A stretch of DNA of 64,000 nt from CALLMM01 sp964429855 (GCA_964429855.1 CAYSDM010000017.1:1-64000), one strand, 5' to 3'. Numbered from the stretch's first letter, positions 16,896-24,558 are shown. Notes: generated from the letters alone by a model not told the origin. Made by a program: numbers and translations.

Positions 16896-17123
16896 ATGTG
16901 GTTAAACAAGCGAACGGCCTGGCGGTGGCTGTCTCTTCTTCCAGCGACCCTGATTCTGCTGACCGGATGCTCCGGCAGCAATAACGTATCGCCGCAGGAC
17001 GAAGCCAAGTTGAAAAAGGAGTTCAGCAAGCAGGGCTTCGATATCAACGACGTACCGGAAAAAGACCGGGAGCGCGTCAAGGGCTTTATGCAGCAGTATG
17101 GCTCCAAGCCGCCAGGAAAGTAG
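16896..17123 (+). CDS. small lipoprotein following the prepilin
   Basis: 75 aa. The lipoprotein signal is RWLSLLPATLILLTGC, with lipidated Cys25 in LTGC. The mature part is about 50 charged residues (VSPQDEAKLKKEFSKQGFDI, KDRERVKGFMQQYG), probably helical. AAGGA lies upstream of the ATG. It sits 41 bases after the prepilin and is followed by a strong terminator, so the two form a two-gene unit. The other two prepilins in the window also have a tiny membrane-anchored neighbour. No known family recognised. Confidence 0.8.
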   Translation: MWLNKRTAWRWLSLLPATLILLTGCSGSNNVSPQDEAKLKKEFSKQGFDINDVPEKDRERVKGFMQQYGSKPPGK

Positions 17124-17125
17124 TA

Positions 17126-17162
17126 AAAATCGGCAGCCTCGCGAAGAGGCTGCCGATTTTTT
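17126..17162 (+). terminator. intrinsic terminator of the prepilin-lipoprotein unit
   Basis: A 15-bp perfect stem (17126-17140 with 17146-17160), loop GCGAA, and a six-T tract ending at 17162, directly after the lipoprotein stop. Confidence 0.92.
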
Positions 17163-17256
17163 GTGAACAAATCCTCCCTCTTCAGCGTCCAGAATACTGA
17201 CAGCAACCCTCTTCACCGCATCGCTAAAAGGTTCGGTCATTGGTGAAAGATTTTTC

Positions 17257-17285
17257 TTGCGATGGAGAGAGATTTCGTGTATAAT
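17257..17285 (+). promoter_or_regulatory. strong sigma70-type promoter
   Basis: TTGCGA (17257-17262), a 17-base spacer and a consensus TATAAT (17280-17285). It points to the small gene at 17415 with a leader of about 120 bases. The rest of 17163-17414 shows nothing else recognisable. Confidence 0.65.
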
Positions 17286-17414
17286 GGAAAGTGAAGGCGC
17301 ATCCGACGCTTTCGTTCCCTGCACTTTAGGCAGCCACTCAGATTCGTTACTGTTCCATCCGTCTGCAAACCTCTGGAGGAACAGGGTCGTCTCAGCAAGA
17401 AGGAGGTGAGGAGA

Positions 17415-17600
17415 TTGGGAGAACCGGTGCGGGTCGAACTCGTGTTCCCACGCAGCGGTCAGCAACTCTTCGTGAATATTCCTCGTGAATGGGCGAAAAC
17501 CGTGCCGACTCGAAGGAGTCACTCCGTCCATTTCAACGAAGAGCCTTCGCGCGTATCGCCGCCGCCATCTGTATCGCGCTCAGAACATCGTTCGCACTAG
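17415..17600 (+). CDS. small hypothetical protein, TTG start
   Basis: 61 aa, family not recognised: starts GEPVRVELVFPRSGQQLFVN then IPREWAKTV, with a Ser/Pro/Arg-rich tail. The evidence is mainly signals: a consensus promoter at 17257-17285 and an extended AAGGAGGTGAGGAG ribosome site ending just before TTG at 17415. A GTG at 17406 is in frame but sits inside the ribosome site. The first 30 residues read like a short beta-rich folded unit, while the rest looks disordered. It could also be a regulatory leader peptide; no downstream gene on this strand is apparent. Confidence 0.5.
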   Translation: MGEPVRVELVFPRSGQQLFVNIPREWAKTVPTRRSHSVHFNEEPSRVSPPPSVSRSEHRSH

Positions 17601-17626
17601 ATTCATTGTTTATACCCAATATACTG

Positions 17627-17669
17627 AAAAAGAGATCGCCCGGCTTCTGAAAGGAAGCCGGGCGATCTC
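17627..17669 (-). terminator. intrinsic terminator of the minus-strand lipoprotein unit
   Basis: A perfect 16-bp stem (17632-17647 with 17654-17669) and 6-base loop. On the minus strand it is followed by TTTTT (17631-17627). It ends transcription coming from the lipoprotein genes at 17695-19091. Confidence 0.88.
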
Positions 17670-17694
17670 CGTCTAGGGCGCGTCTGACAGGCAG

Positions 17695-18423
17695 CTACAG
17701 ATTGACGCTCTGAAGACGGATGGTTCCGTTAATCCTCGTACCATCGGACAGCGTGAGATCCAGCGTTCCGCTGATGATCCCCACATCCGGCGCGATCCTC
17801 CCGCTGAGCAGCTTGAACTGATTGAACCCCTCCTCCACCGCAAACAGTCTGGCAAGGAAGTCGCCCGCCGGAACCTGTGTCTGCTGACGCGGTCCCACCG
17901 CCTGCAGTTCAAAGCCTGCTGCCGGAGTAGCCAGGAACGGGTTGGCGTAGGTGACGGTGGTCCCGTCGGCGACCGGACTGGGCAGATAGAGAAACTTGAA
18001 AGGCGGGTTCGCCCCGGCAGGCACGAAACGGTCTCTGGTCTGATCGAAGGTGTTGCCGATCCAGTTATTGGTTCCGTGCACAAACAGTCCCAGATTCGAC
18101 TGGCTGACATAGAGGCGCAGGTTAGCCCGCAGGGTGCGTCCGTCCAGCAGTTTCAGGTCGAAGGCGCGTTCAAGAATGTTCACGTCCTGGTTGTTAAGGT
18201 CTTTGAAGGTGGCGGAGAGCACCTCCAGGGTGAGAGTGCTGTTCGCCTGTACATTCTGCGTGCCGCCTCCCTGATCTGCGGGAAGCGTCACCGTTCCGGA
18301 GAACTGATAGACCCACTTGGAACCGGCGCGATAGGTGAAGAGTTTATCGGTGGTCCCTTTGCCTCCGCCGCAGCCATAGAGCGCGACCACCAGAAGCAAG
18401 AGGGCGCAAGCGCGCTTGTACAA
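17695..18423 (-). CDS. hypothetical lipoprotein
   Basis: 242 aa. The lipoprotein signal is MYKRACALLLLVVALYGC, with Cys18 as the lipidation site. The mature part is predicted to be beta-rich (WVYQFSGTVTLPADQGGG, NSTLTLEVLSATFKD, GTLDLTLSDGTRINGTIRLQ). Family not recognised. It starts 11 bases after the preceding lipoprotein gene and is followed by a terminator, so it is the last gene of that transcript. Probably outer-membrane anchored, if this organism has an outer membrane. Confidence 0.75.
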   Translation of the reverse strand: MYKRACALLLLVVALYGCGGGKGTTDKLFTYRAGSKWVYQFSGTVTLPADQGGGTQNVQANSTLTLEVLSATFKDLNNQDVNILERAFDLKLLDGRTLRANLRLYVSQSNLGLFVHGTNNWIGNTFDQTRDRFVPAGANPPFKFLYLPSPVADGTTVTYANPFLATPAAGFELQAVGPRQQTQVPAGDFLARLFAVEEGFNQFKLLSGRIAPDVGIISGTLDLTLSDGTRINGTIRLQSVNL

Positions 18424-18434
18424 CGGAATCCTCC

Positions 18435-19091
18435 TTAGGGTATTACTTCAATATTCACGCCGACGGTCCGGTCGCCGATGCGCGCAAACAGCTTACTCTT
18501 ACCCGTTCGCGTTGCGACGAAGGTTCCATCGGGACTGAGCGTACCGGTCTCGTTTTGCAGCAGCAGAGACGGAGTGACGGCTATCGGCTGGTCATTCTGA
18601 TCGTACACCGTTGCCTGGAATCGCACAGAATCACCCGCCTTGATTCTCGGATTATCGGGCGTCAACGCGACCCGCTTCACGGTCTGTAAATTAAAGCTGG
18701 AGGGCAGGATCGTCGCGATCATATACAGGTCTGTGTCCCTGGGAACCACGTAGTCCCAGGACCAGTCTCCACGCAGACTGCTGCCGACTGGCGGCGTAAT
18801 GGAGCAGATGAAATAGCCGTCCGTCACCCTGCCGAAATCGAATCCGCCCTGCGCGTCGGTGTTCCGGTCGGAAGAAAACGACGCGACAGAGAGACGCACC
18901 TGCGCATTGGCCACCGCCTGAGATAGATTATCGGCGCGTGTCACGATTCCCCGCACACGCGAGGTTCCGATAGGCACACTGCCGCCGGTAATCCCCAGAC
19001 CGCCGCAGCCGATCACTGCGACTACCGCCATCGCCAGCAGGAGCAAGCCGCCTCGTCGCTGCCACTGCCTTCGCCGGACTCCCCTGATCAA
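18435..19091 (-). CDS. lipoprotein with carboxypeptidase-regulatory-like and Ig-like domains
   Basis: 218 aa. The signal sequence reaches LLAMAVVAVIGC, with lipidation Cys29. Residues about 45-100 resemble a carboxypeptidase regulatory-like beta-sandwich (RVRGIVTRADNLSQAVANAQ, GGFDFGRVTDGYFICSI). Residues about 140-218 resemble a bacterial Ig-like (Big2) fold (LTPDNPRIKAGDSVRFQATV, GTLSPDGTFVATRTGKSKLF). Likely a surface-exposed structural or binding protein. It forms a probable operon with the next lipoprotein and lies 7 bases after the end of the XRE-TPR gene, which may lead the same transcript. Confidence 0.78.
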   Translation of the reverse strand: MIRGVRRRQWQRRGGLLLLAMAVVAVIGCGGLGITGGSVPIGTSRVRGIVTRADNLSQAVANAQVRLSVASFSSDRNTDAQGGFDFGRVTDGYFICSITPPVGSSLRGDWSWDYVVPRDTDLYMIATILPSSFNLQTVKRVALTPDNPRIKAGDSVRFQATVYDQNDQPIAVTPSLLLQNETGTLSPDGTFVATRTGKSKLFARIGDRTVGVNIEVIP

Positions 19092-19098
19092 CAGTCTC

Positions 19099-20880
19099 TC
19101 ACTCCTCCGCTGCCAGCCTTGCAGCCAGCGGCAGCCACCCGGCTTGTTCGATAAATGCGGCAGCCTCCTCTGCGCGTCCTTCCGCCTTCATCCAGCGGGC
19201 GCACAGCAGATAGATATCCTGACGCTCCCTATCTTCGAGGATGGTGTCCGTCATTCCTGCCTCGCGCACCTGATTTCGCAGTCCCTCCAGCATCGAGACC
19301 GCCTGATGGATCGCCTCCAGCGCCTGCGCGCGGTTCGGAGACGCGGCATTCGCCAGGACGCGCGCGCGCAAAACCTGCGCCCGCCACTGCTCCGGCAGAA
19401 GCTGAAGCTCCTGCGCCCGCGCCGCGCCCGCTTCGATCGCCGCCTGCGCCTCGGCGCTCTCTCCGGCTTCCAACAGAAACTCTCCCCGAAGCAGATAGGC
19501 CTGCGTCTCCAGATGGCGCGCTCCCAGCCGCTGCGCTGCATTCATGGCGCGTTCGATATACTCCGCCGCCTCCTGCAATTCGCTGGAGCGCAGACACAGA
19601 CGCGCCAGACGCAGCCGCGCCTCCGCCTCGTAGAGCGCCAGACGCAGCGCCGAGGCGACGGCAAAGGTCTGATTGGCGTGGTATCGCGCCTCTACATCGC
19701 GTCCGGCGTTGCTGTAGGCGTCGGCAAGCGCCATCTGCGCAAAAAGCTCCGCGCGGCGGTCACCCAGCGAAAACGCCGAGGCGAGGGCGTCTTTCGCCTG
19801 CTGGATGGCGGAGTCATAGTCGCCAAGCGCTGAGAGCGAGAGGGCAAGAATACCCCGCGAAAGAGCCTCTCGACTGCGGTCATTCAGAAAACGCGCCAAC
19901 TGCGCGACGGCGGCGAGCGTCCGGTGCGCCAGGGACCAGCGTCCGAGCGCCAGCGCGCAGAATCCCAGGTTCAGCCGCGCCTCCATATACTGATCGCTGC
20001 TGCCCTGTCCCTCCGCATCCTCCAGACAGCGCTGCGCGAGCTGCTCCGCGCTGAGGAAATCGCCGCAAGCCATATAGAGGTTTACGCGGTTGGCATTCAC
20101 ATAGAGCATTCCGCGCGCCGCCTCCTGCACATGGCCGCTCTCCTCCAGAAGGATCGCCGCTTCATCACAATGCTCCATCGCCTGCCGATAGTCCCCCAAC
20201 TGCTCATAGACGGCAGCCAGCGAGACCGCGCCGGTCCAGCGGGCCGCCAGATGTTCGCTGCGGGCGACTCGCTCAAACTGCGTCCGCGCCTCGCTCATCC
20301 GCCCGACAGCCAGCAGCGCGTTGCCAAGCGCCTGGCGCGCATCGGCTTCCCGGGCGGTATCCTCCAGACCGGAAAACAGGTCGGCGGCGCGCAAGAGGCT
20401 TTCGACTGCCCGGCTCGACTCGCCCAGATGAATGCGCGCCTTGCCCTGCCGGAGCAGCGCCCTTGCCTCCGTCGGGGTATCGTCCATCTGGGAGGCAAGA
20501 GAGACGATTCGTTCACAGGTTGAGACCAGCGCATCCCAGTCCGGGGGCATCTCTTGCGCCTGCGCCAGCTCTTCCAACTGCTGGATGCGCTCTGTCAGAC
20601 GATTGCGCGGATCGTCGCGTTCGGAGGGGCGACGCCCTTCGCGCTCCTCCTCTGAGCCGTCCTCTGCATAGAAGGCGACCAGAGAGACGCCGGTTTCAGC
20701 CGCGATCTGCTGCAGCCGATCCGGCTGCGCCAGCGTCGTGCCGGAAAGATACTGATAGATCAGCGCGCGGGAGCAGCCAATACGATTTGCCAGTTCCTCA
20801 ACCGAGAGACCGGCACGTTCGACCGCTTTCTGAATGCGCTGTCCCTGCTCGCGCCGTCCCTGTCGGGTGCTCAGGTCCAT
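19099..20880 (-). CDS. XRE-family HTH regulator with C-terminal TPR repeats
   Basis: 593 aa. The N-terminal helix-turn-helix is SVEELANRIGCSRALIYQYL (about residues 24-43). The rest is a long run of TPR-like helical repeats (LRQGKARIHLGESSRAVESL, ARQALGNALLAVGRMSEART, LNLGFCALALGRWSLAHRTL), a layout seen in peptide-sensing regulators. The frame extends to 20970, but ATGATG there overlaps the predicted -10 element (20971-20966), so it cannot be in the transcript. This ATG has GGAG 9 bases upstream. It may control itself through the inverted repeat at 20991-21018 and the two lipoprotein genes that follow. Confidence 0.85.
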   Translation of the reverse strand: MDLSTRQGRREQGQRIQKAVERAGLSVEELANRIGCSRALIYQYLSGTTLAQPDRLQQIAAETGVSLVAFYAEDGSEEEREGRRPSERDDPRNRLTERIQQLEELAQAQEMPPDWDALVSTCERIVSLASQMDDTPTEARALLRQGKARIHLGESSRAVESLLRAADLFSGLEDTAREADARQALGNALLAVGRMSEARTQFERVARSEHLAARWTGAVSLAAVYEQLGDYRQAMEHCDEAAILLEESGHVQEAARGMLYVNANRVNLYMACGDFLSAEQLAQRCLEDAEGQGSSDQYMEARLNLGFCALALGRWSLAHRTLAAVAQLARFLNDRSREALSRGILALSLSALGDYDSAIQQAKDALASAFSLGDRRAELFAQMALADAYSNAGRDVEARYHANQTFAVASALRLALYEAEARLRLARLCLRSSELQEAAEYIERAMNAAQRLGARHLETQAYLLRGEFLLEAGESAEAQAAIEAGAARAQELQLLPEQWRAQVLRARVLANAASPNRAQALEAIHQAVSMLEGLRNQVREAGMTDTILEDRERQDIYLLCARWMKAEGRAEEAAAFIEQAGWLPLAARLAAEE

Positions 20881-20965
20881 AGGTAATCGCTCCGCATCCG
20901 CGGGAGGAGGAAATAAAAAAAGAGCGAGAGTTCCCGCTGGTTTAATGCTGAAAAAAACTTCTTTC

Positions 20966-20995
20966 ATCATAGCATTCGCTGTATTCCTTAGTCAA
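20966..20995 (-). promoter_or_regulatory. promoter of the XRE-TPR gene
   Basis: Minus strand: TTGACT (20995-20990), an 18-base spacer and TATGAT (20971-20966). The leader would be about 80 bases. This placement is what excludes the upstream start at 20970. Confidence 0.6.
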
Positions 20996-21018
20996 GCAAT
21001 ATTCTAGTTTCGCTTGAC
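20991..21018. promoter_or_regulatory. inverted repeat overlapping the XRE-TPR promoter
   Basis: GTCAAGC (20991-20997) and GCTTGAC (21012-21018) form a perfect 7-base inverted repeat, centres 21 bases apart (two helical turns). A third related GTCAAGG follows at 21032-21038. The repeat overlaps the -35 element of the regulator. The whole gene-free stretch 20881-21300 holds this site, the two divergent promoters and the long RRM leader. Confidence 0.5.
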
Positions 21019-21105
21019 ATCTTTCCGGTCAGTCAAGGCCGCATAGACAGATTTACCGAACGCAAACGAAATGTATTTCGCGCTTTTTTCATCTAAAAAA
21101 ACGAT

Positions 21106-21134
21106 TTGCAATCTTCAGGGAAGAGTGGTATAGT
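21106..21134 (+). promoter_or_regulatory. promoter of the RRM RNA-binding protein gene
   Basis: TTGCAA (21106-21111), a 17-base spacer and TATAGT (21129-21134). Start near 21141 gives a leader of about 160 bases before the ATG at 21301, long for a 119-aa gene. Long leaders are known for cold-regulated RNA-binding protein genes. Confidence 0.6.
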
Positions 21135-21300
21135 GAGTGAATGGCAGCAGAAGGGCTGCGGTTCGGTGTTCGTACGCTGTGTGGGTTCGATTCGGGGTTT
21201 TCGCGTCTTAGTGGGGCGCCTGGCTGCGTCCGATCCTTCCCGTAGGCACCGGAGTGTACAGGAGGGCAACGGCTCTCCAGAAAGGAACGAGCAGAAGAAG

Positions 21301-21660
21301 ATGTCTGAGTTGGCAACGTTATATGTAGGGGGACTCCCCTACTCGACCGACTCTGAAGAGTTGCGTGAGCTATTTACAGCGTACGGGCCTGTTTCGGATG
21401 CGCGCATCGTTGAGGGGAAGGGTTTCGGTTTCGTAGATATTCCGGCGGAACAGATGCAGGCGGCGATTGACGGCACAAACGGCATGATGTTTCGTGGCCG
21501 CACGTTGACGGTGAATCAGGCGCGTCCGCGCACGGAGCGCCCGCGCTCCTTTGGCGGTGGCGGTGGCGGCGGTGGTCGCGGCGGCTATGGCGGTGGCGGC
21601 GGCGGCGGTCGCGGCGGCTATGGCGGTGGCGGCGACCGACGCGGCGATCGGCGCTATTGA
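21301..21660 (+). CDS. RRM-domain, glycine-rich RNA-binding protein
   Basis: 119 aa. A single RRM domain (residues 5-80) has RNP2 as LYVGGLPYS and RNP1 as KGFGFVDI. A tail of Gly-rich repeats with Arg and Tyr (GRGGYGGGG) resembles cyanobacterial and plant glycine-rich cold-responsive RNA-binding proteins. It probably binds single-stranded RNA in the cytoplasm. The frame is open upstream to 21106 but this ATG matches the usual family start (SELATLYVGGLP). The nearest ribosome-site-like sequence is AGAAGAAG. Monocistronic, between a promoter and a strong terminator. Confidence 0.93.
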   Translation: MSELATLYVGGLPYSTDSEELRELFTAYGPVSDARIVEGKGFGFVDIPAEQMQAAIDGTNGMMFRGRTLTVNQARPRTERPRSFGGGGGGGGRGGYGGGGGGGRGGYGGGGDRRGDRRY

Positions 21661-21737
21661 TGCGATGTCGCAGGAGCAATTCCTGCAGAACAATCTCGTA
21701 TCCCCTGTGGTCTGATCAGGAATACACAATCCGGGGC

Positions 21738-21779
21738 ATGAAATACGGAACGGGATTTCAGTCCTGTTCCGTATTTCAT
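21738..21779 (+). terminator. hairpin terminator of the RRM gene
   Basis: An 18-bp stem (21738-21755 with 21762-21779; one G-U pair), loop TTTCAG. The 3' arm is itself T-rich but there is no long T-tract after it. Confidence 0.7.
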
Positions 21780-21832
21780 TAATGATTTGAATCATCGCCT
21801 CCTCTCCCTCTCTTTCCATTCAGGAGAAGATC

Positions 21833-22027
21833 ATGTTCGATGGTTTTGGGCCCGGACAACTGGCGGTTGTACTGTTGATTATTCTGATTGTCTTCGGCGG
21901 CAGCAAGATACCGGAGATCATGCGGGGACTGGGTTCTGGCATCCGACAGATGAAGAAGGCGATGCATGATATCCAGTCCGAGGATGATCCGCTGCAGGAC
22001 GATCCGACCTCTTCGAGGAAGCCTTGA
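21833..22027 (+). CDS. tatA: Sec-independent translocase subunit TatA-like
   Basis: 64 aa, typical for TatA. Short N-terminus, transmembrane helix PGQLAVVLLIILIVFGGSKI with the conserved FG before the hinge, then amphipathic helix PEIMRGLGSGIRQMKKAMHD and an acidic tail. It forms the Tat pore with TatC, which is not in this window. AGGAG lies about 8 bases before the ATG. Its stop TGA overlaps the ATG of the antiporter gene by one base, suggesting coupled translation. Confidence 0.92.
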   Translation: MFDGFGPGQLAVVLLIILIVFGGSKIPEIMRGLGSGIRQMKKAMHDIQSEDDPLQDDPTSSRKP

Positions 22028-22965
22028 TGCCCGACGCGCTGTACCTCCTGCTGGGTCTGCTCTGTGCAGGCATCGGCGGCGAGCTATTCATTCGCGGAAC
22101 CGTTGGTCTGGCGAAGTGGGCGCGTATTCCCTCCGGCATTATCGGGGCGACCATTGCCGCCTTTGCCACCTCCAGCCCGGAACTCTCCGTCTCCATCAAC
22201 GCCGCCACTGCAGGCAATCCGCAGATCGCGCTGGGAGACGCGCTGGGCAGCAACGTGGTGAATGTCGGGCTGACCCTCGGACTGGCGCTGCTCTTTGGCG
22301 GCATTCAGGCAACCCGCGACAGCATCCGCCGCGATTTTCCGGTGGCGCTGATCGCTCCGATGGTGCTGGGCATCATGGCGGTAGACGGAAAACTGTCCCG
22401 TCTGGACGCCCTGCTGATGCTGGGTCTCTTTTTCGCCTGGCTGATTGCCGCGACGCTGGAGGCGAAGCGGCAGCGCAGCGCCGCCGAGGATACGCTGGGT
22501 GAGCAGAGCCATCCCAGCGCGCTGGCGCAGGCGGTCATTGGGCTGGGGCTGCTGGTGCTGGCAGGACGCCTGATCGTGGTAGGCGCGAAGGGCATCGGCG
22601 CGCGTCTCGGAATGGACCCCTTCATCGTCGGCGCAACGATGGTCGCCGTCGGCACCTCCATCCCGGAACTGGCGACCACGATCATTTCCCGTCTGCGCGG
22701 ACATGAGGAGATCGGCCTGGGCACAATTGTCGGCAGCAATATCTTCAACGGGCTTTTCATTATCGGGGTCGCGTCGGCTATCCACCCGATCGCCCTCTCC
22801 TGGCGAGAGGTGGCTTCCGGTCTGCTCTTCGGTATCCTGCTGCTGGCGCTGGTCTTCCCCAATCGGCACGGTTTTATTGAGCGTCGCCGGGGCGCGTTGC
22901 TGCTGGCGCTCTATGTTATCTATGTCTTCATCATGATCCAGTTTCGCCCGGAATCCGCCTCATAA
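22027..22965 (+). CDS. calcium/cation antiporter (CaCA family, YrbG-like)
   Basis: 312 aa integral membrane protein with about 10 helices in two inverted repeats. The two alpha-repeat signatures are GATIAAFATSSPELSVSINA and VGATMVAVGTSIPELATTII, each followed by a GSN segment (GDALGSNVVNVG, GTIVGSNIFNG). Expected to exchange Ca2+ for Na+ or H+ across the cytoplasmic membrane. A TTG at 22024 is possible, but ATG at 22027 with GAGGAAG upstream is better. Second gene of a tatA-antiporter pair. Local Ca2+ handling would fit the Ca2+-loop proteins further downstream, but that link is speculative. Confidence 0.9.
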   Translation: MPDALYLLLGLLCAGIGGELFIRGTVGLAKWARIPSGIIGATIAAFATSSPELSVSINAATAGNPQIALGDALGSNVVNVGLTLGLALLFGGIQATRDSIRRDFPVALIAPMVLGIMAVDGKLSRLDALLMLGLFFAWLIAATLEAKRQRSAAEDTLGEQSHPSALAQAVIGLGLLVLAGRLIVVGAKGIGARLGMDPFIVGATMVAVGTSIPELATTIISRLRGHEEIGLGTIVGSNIFNGLFIIGVASAIHPIALSWREVASGLLFGILLLALVFPNRHGFIERRRGALLLALYVIYVFIMIQFRPESAS

Positions 22966-23007
22966 CTCCCTTCTCTCTGCGCGCTCTTAACGCATAAAAC
23001 GCTTCAC

Positions 23008-23069
23008 TTAAAAAATTTTAATAAATTTTCTCCCGCCCCCTTGACAAACATACGCGCTTCCTTTATTGT
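23008..23069 (+). promoter_or_regulatory. promoter of locus A with upstream A/T tract
   Basis: TTGACA (23041-23046), a 17-base spacer and TATTGT (23064-23069), preceded by an A/T-only run at 23008-23029 like an UP element. Start near 23076 gives a 184-base leader before the prepilin ATG. A TTGCTAA at 23069-23075 matches one half of the LacI-type operator sequence, but the rest does not. The remainder of 22966-23259 shows nothing else clear. Confidence 0.6.
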
Positions 23070-23259
23070 TGCTAACTAATAAACGACGATTCTCGAATTA
23101 CGGACTTAGTCTGTATAAGAGGCCTTTTCGGAGCGCACTGACATACTGTGTCCCGTCCTCGTGCGACATTTTCGCAGCGAAGATAAACATGCGTTTTCCC
23201 TCGTCCATCTCATTCATCCGATGGGATATTCCATAAACTAGGAGGAAAGAAAGGAAAAG

Positions 23260-24114
23260 ATGCTCAGATCAAGATCACGCGATTCCGCCTTCACGCTGAT
23301 CGAGCTGCTCGTTGTCATCGCCATCATAGCGATCCTCGCAGCTATTCTCTTCCCTGTCTTCGCTCAGGCGCGCGAACGCGCCCGCATGGTCTCCTGCCTG
23401 TCCAACATGAAGCAGCTCGGTCTTTCGCTGCGCATGTACTGCCAGGACTACGACGAGACCCATGTGATGCCCCGCTTCCGCGACTTCGACTACGTCTGGA
23501 AAAACGCCGTCATCCCCTACATCAAGAACAAGCAGATCTTCGCCTGCCCATCCAACCCCCGCTCTGTGCTGACGCCCGGCTCGCGCACCGATCCCAACTT
23601 ACCCAACGGACAGGGCGAGGGATGGTGGTTTGAACCGGATCGGATTATGCCGATCGGCTACGGCATCAACACGACGGATGTGACCTGGATACCGGCAAAC
23701 TGGGCGGAGGATCCGGGCGTCTCCTCGTGGGTAAGTTTCCGCCCGCTGCGTGACGCCTTCCTGTCGCGTCCTGGCGACACCATCGCGATCGCGGAGAACA
23801 CCTGGGGCGCGATTGACGTGCATGCCAAGTGGCCCTGGAACGACCAGGAGGGCTGCAACGATAATATGCATGACGGTCTGTTTACGCACTTCGGCTCCTG
23901 GCCCCGCGGCAACCCGCCCGGACCGGCAAACTTCATCTACTGGGACGGCCACGCCAAGAGCAACCGTTACAGCCAGGTCTCCTATCCCAACAACCGCCCG
24001 GGAGAGGGTCTCTGGATGTCTGACCGCGACCCGGAGATGGGCATAACCCGGGACTTTGTCTACCCGTGGGGATGGAACGTCGGACGATTTACCGGTCCCT
24101 GTCCGACACTGTAA
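23260..24114 (+). CDS. DUF1559 prepilin-like protein (locus A)
   Basis: 284 aa. A short basic leader ends RDSA before FTLIELLVVIAIIAILAAIL; then SCLSNMKQLGLSLRMYCQDY. AGGAGGAAAGAAAGG precedes the ATG. The usual C-terminal His of H-X9-DG is absent: the Asp-Gly lies in ANFIYWDGHAK, and the nearest upstream His is 19 residues before it. Aromatic-rich and Pro-rich (WWFEP, YPWGWNVGRF), which could suit surface binding. First gene of locus A (23260-28702). It probably belongs to a pilus or pseudopilus-like surface structure. Confidence 0.92.
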   Translation: MLRSRSRDSAFTLIELLVVIAIIAILAAILFPVFAQARERARMVSCLSNMKQLGLSLRMYCQDYDETHVMPRFRDFDYVWKNAVIPYIKNKQIFACPSNPRSVLTPGSRTDPNLPNGQGEGWWFEPDRIMPIGYGINTTDVTWIPANWAEDPGVSSWVSFRPLRDAFLSRPGDTIAIAENTWGAIDVHAKWPWNDQEGCNDNMHDGLFTHFGSWPRGNPPGPANFIYWDGHAKSNRYSQVSYPNNRPGEGLWMSDRDPEMGITRDFVYPWGWNVGRFTGPCPTL

Positions 24115-24128
24115 ATACGCTGAGTTTC

Positions 24129-24199
24129 AGCGCGTCCTTTGCGCGCTCCCAGCTTCTGCGCCGATGCAGAGCGAACGAAGCGTTTCTCTGCACCGGCGC
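24129..24199 (+). other. two tandem hairpins between prepilin and small membrane protein genes
   Basis: Hairpin 1: AGCGCG (24129-24134) with CGCGCT (24142-24147). Hairpin 2: 24158-24171 with 24186-24199, 13 of 14 pairs, with an extra AACG/CGTT in the loop. Only ATTTCC follows, so termination would be partial. They may stabilise the prepilin mRNA or lower expression of the genes downstream. Confidence 0.6.
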
Positions 24200-24272
24200 A
24201 TTTCCTCCTATTTTCATGGATGAGCTTGTAGGATGCAAATGCGGCTACCAGCTCAAGGCGGAGTAAAAATAA

Positions 24273-24506
24273 ATGAAGCAGAAACTACCCCTGCCGATAG
24301 TGCTTATCGTGATCGTCTGCGTCGTAGCGGCTGCCGGCGCGCTTCTCTACCGAAGCTACACCGCGCCGACCGCCGACCCCAATGCCAGATCGCAGCATGT
24401 ACGCCCTCCCGACCCGATGATGAAGAAGCCTGACTTTAGCAGCATGAGCAAGGAAGAGAAAGAGAAGTTCAAACAGGGTCCGATGGGCGGAGCCATACCC
24501 CGCTAG
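24273..24506 (+). CDS. small membrane-anchored protein of locus A
   Basis: 77 aa: a short start MKQKLPLP, a transmembrane helix IVLIVIVCVVAAAGALLY, then a polar tail (DPMMKKPDFSSMSKEEKEKF). Family not recognised. It shares the MKQK start and layout with the 79-aa protein at 34459 of locus B; a lipoprotein of similar size (16896) follows the locus C prepilin. GGCGGAG lies about 10 bases upstream of the ATG. Likely anchored in the cytoplasmic membrane with the tail outside. A pilin partner or assembly aid is a guess. Confidence 0.7.
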   Translation: MKQKLPLPIVLIVIVCVVAAAGALLYRSYTAPTADPNARSQHVRPPDPMMKKPDFSSMSKEEKEKFKQGPMGGAIPR

Positions 24507-24558
24507 CTCTCTCTATCTCGCCAGTGTCCACGCAATTCTGATCATCCCCGGTCTGCCG

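Noticed and set aside
17485..17676. 63-codon plus-strand frame
   Set aside because: Its last third is the inverted repeat of a terminator (17632-17669) and it overlaps the better-supported 17415 gene.
21555..21657. Short tandem repeat of GGCGGTGGC-type units
   Set aside because: It encodes the glycine-rich tail of the RRM protein; expected for that family, not a separate repeat element.
23069..23084. Third LacI-type operator before locus A
   Set aside because: Only TTGCTAA matches half of the operator; the other half differs, and the site is not palindromic.
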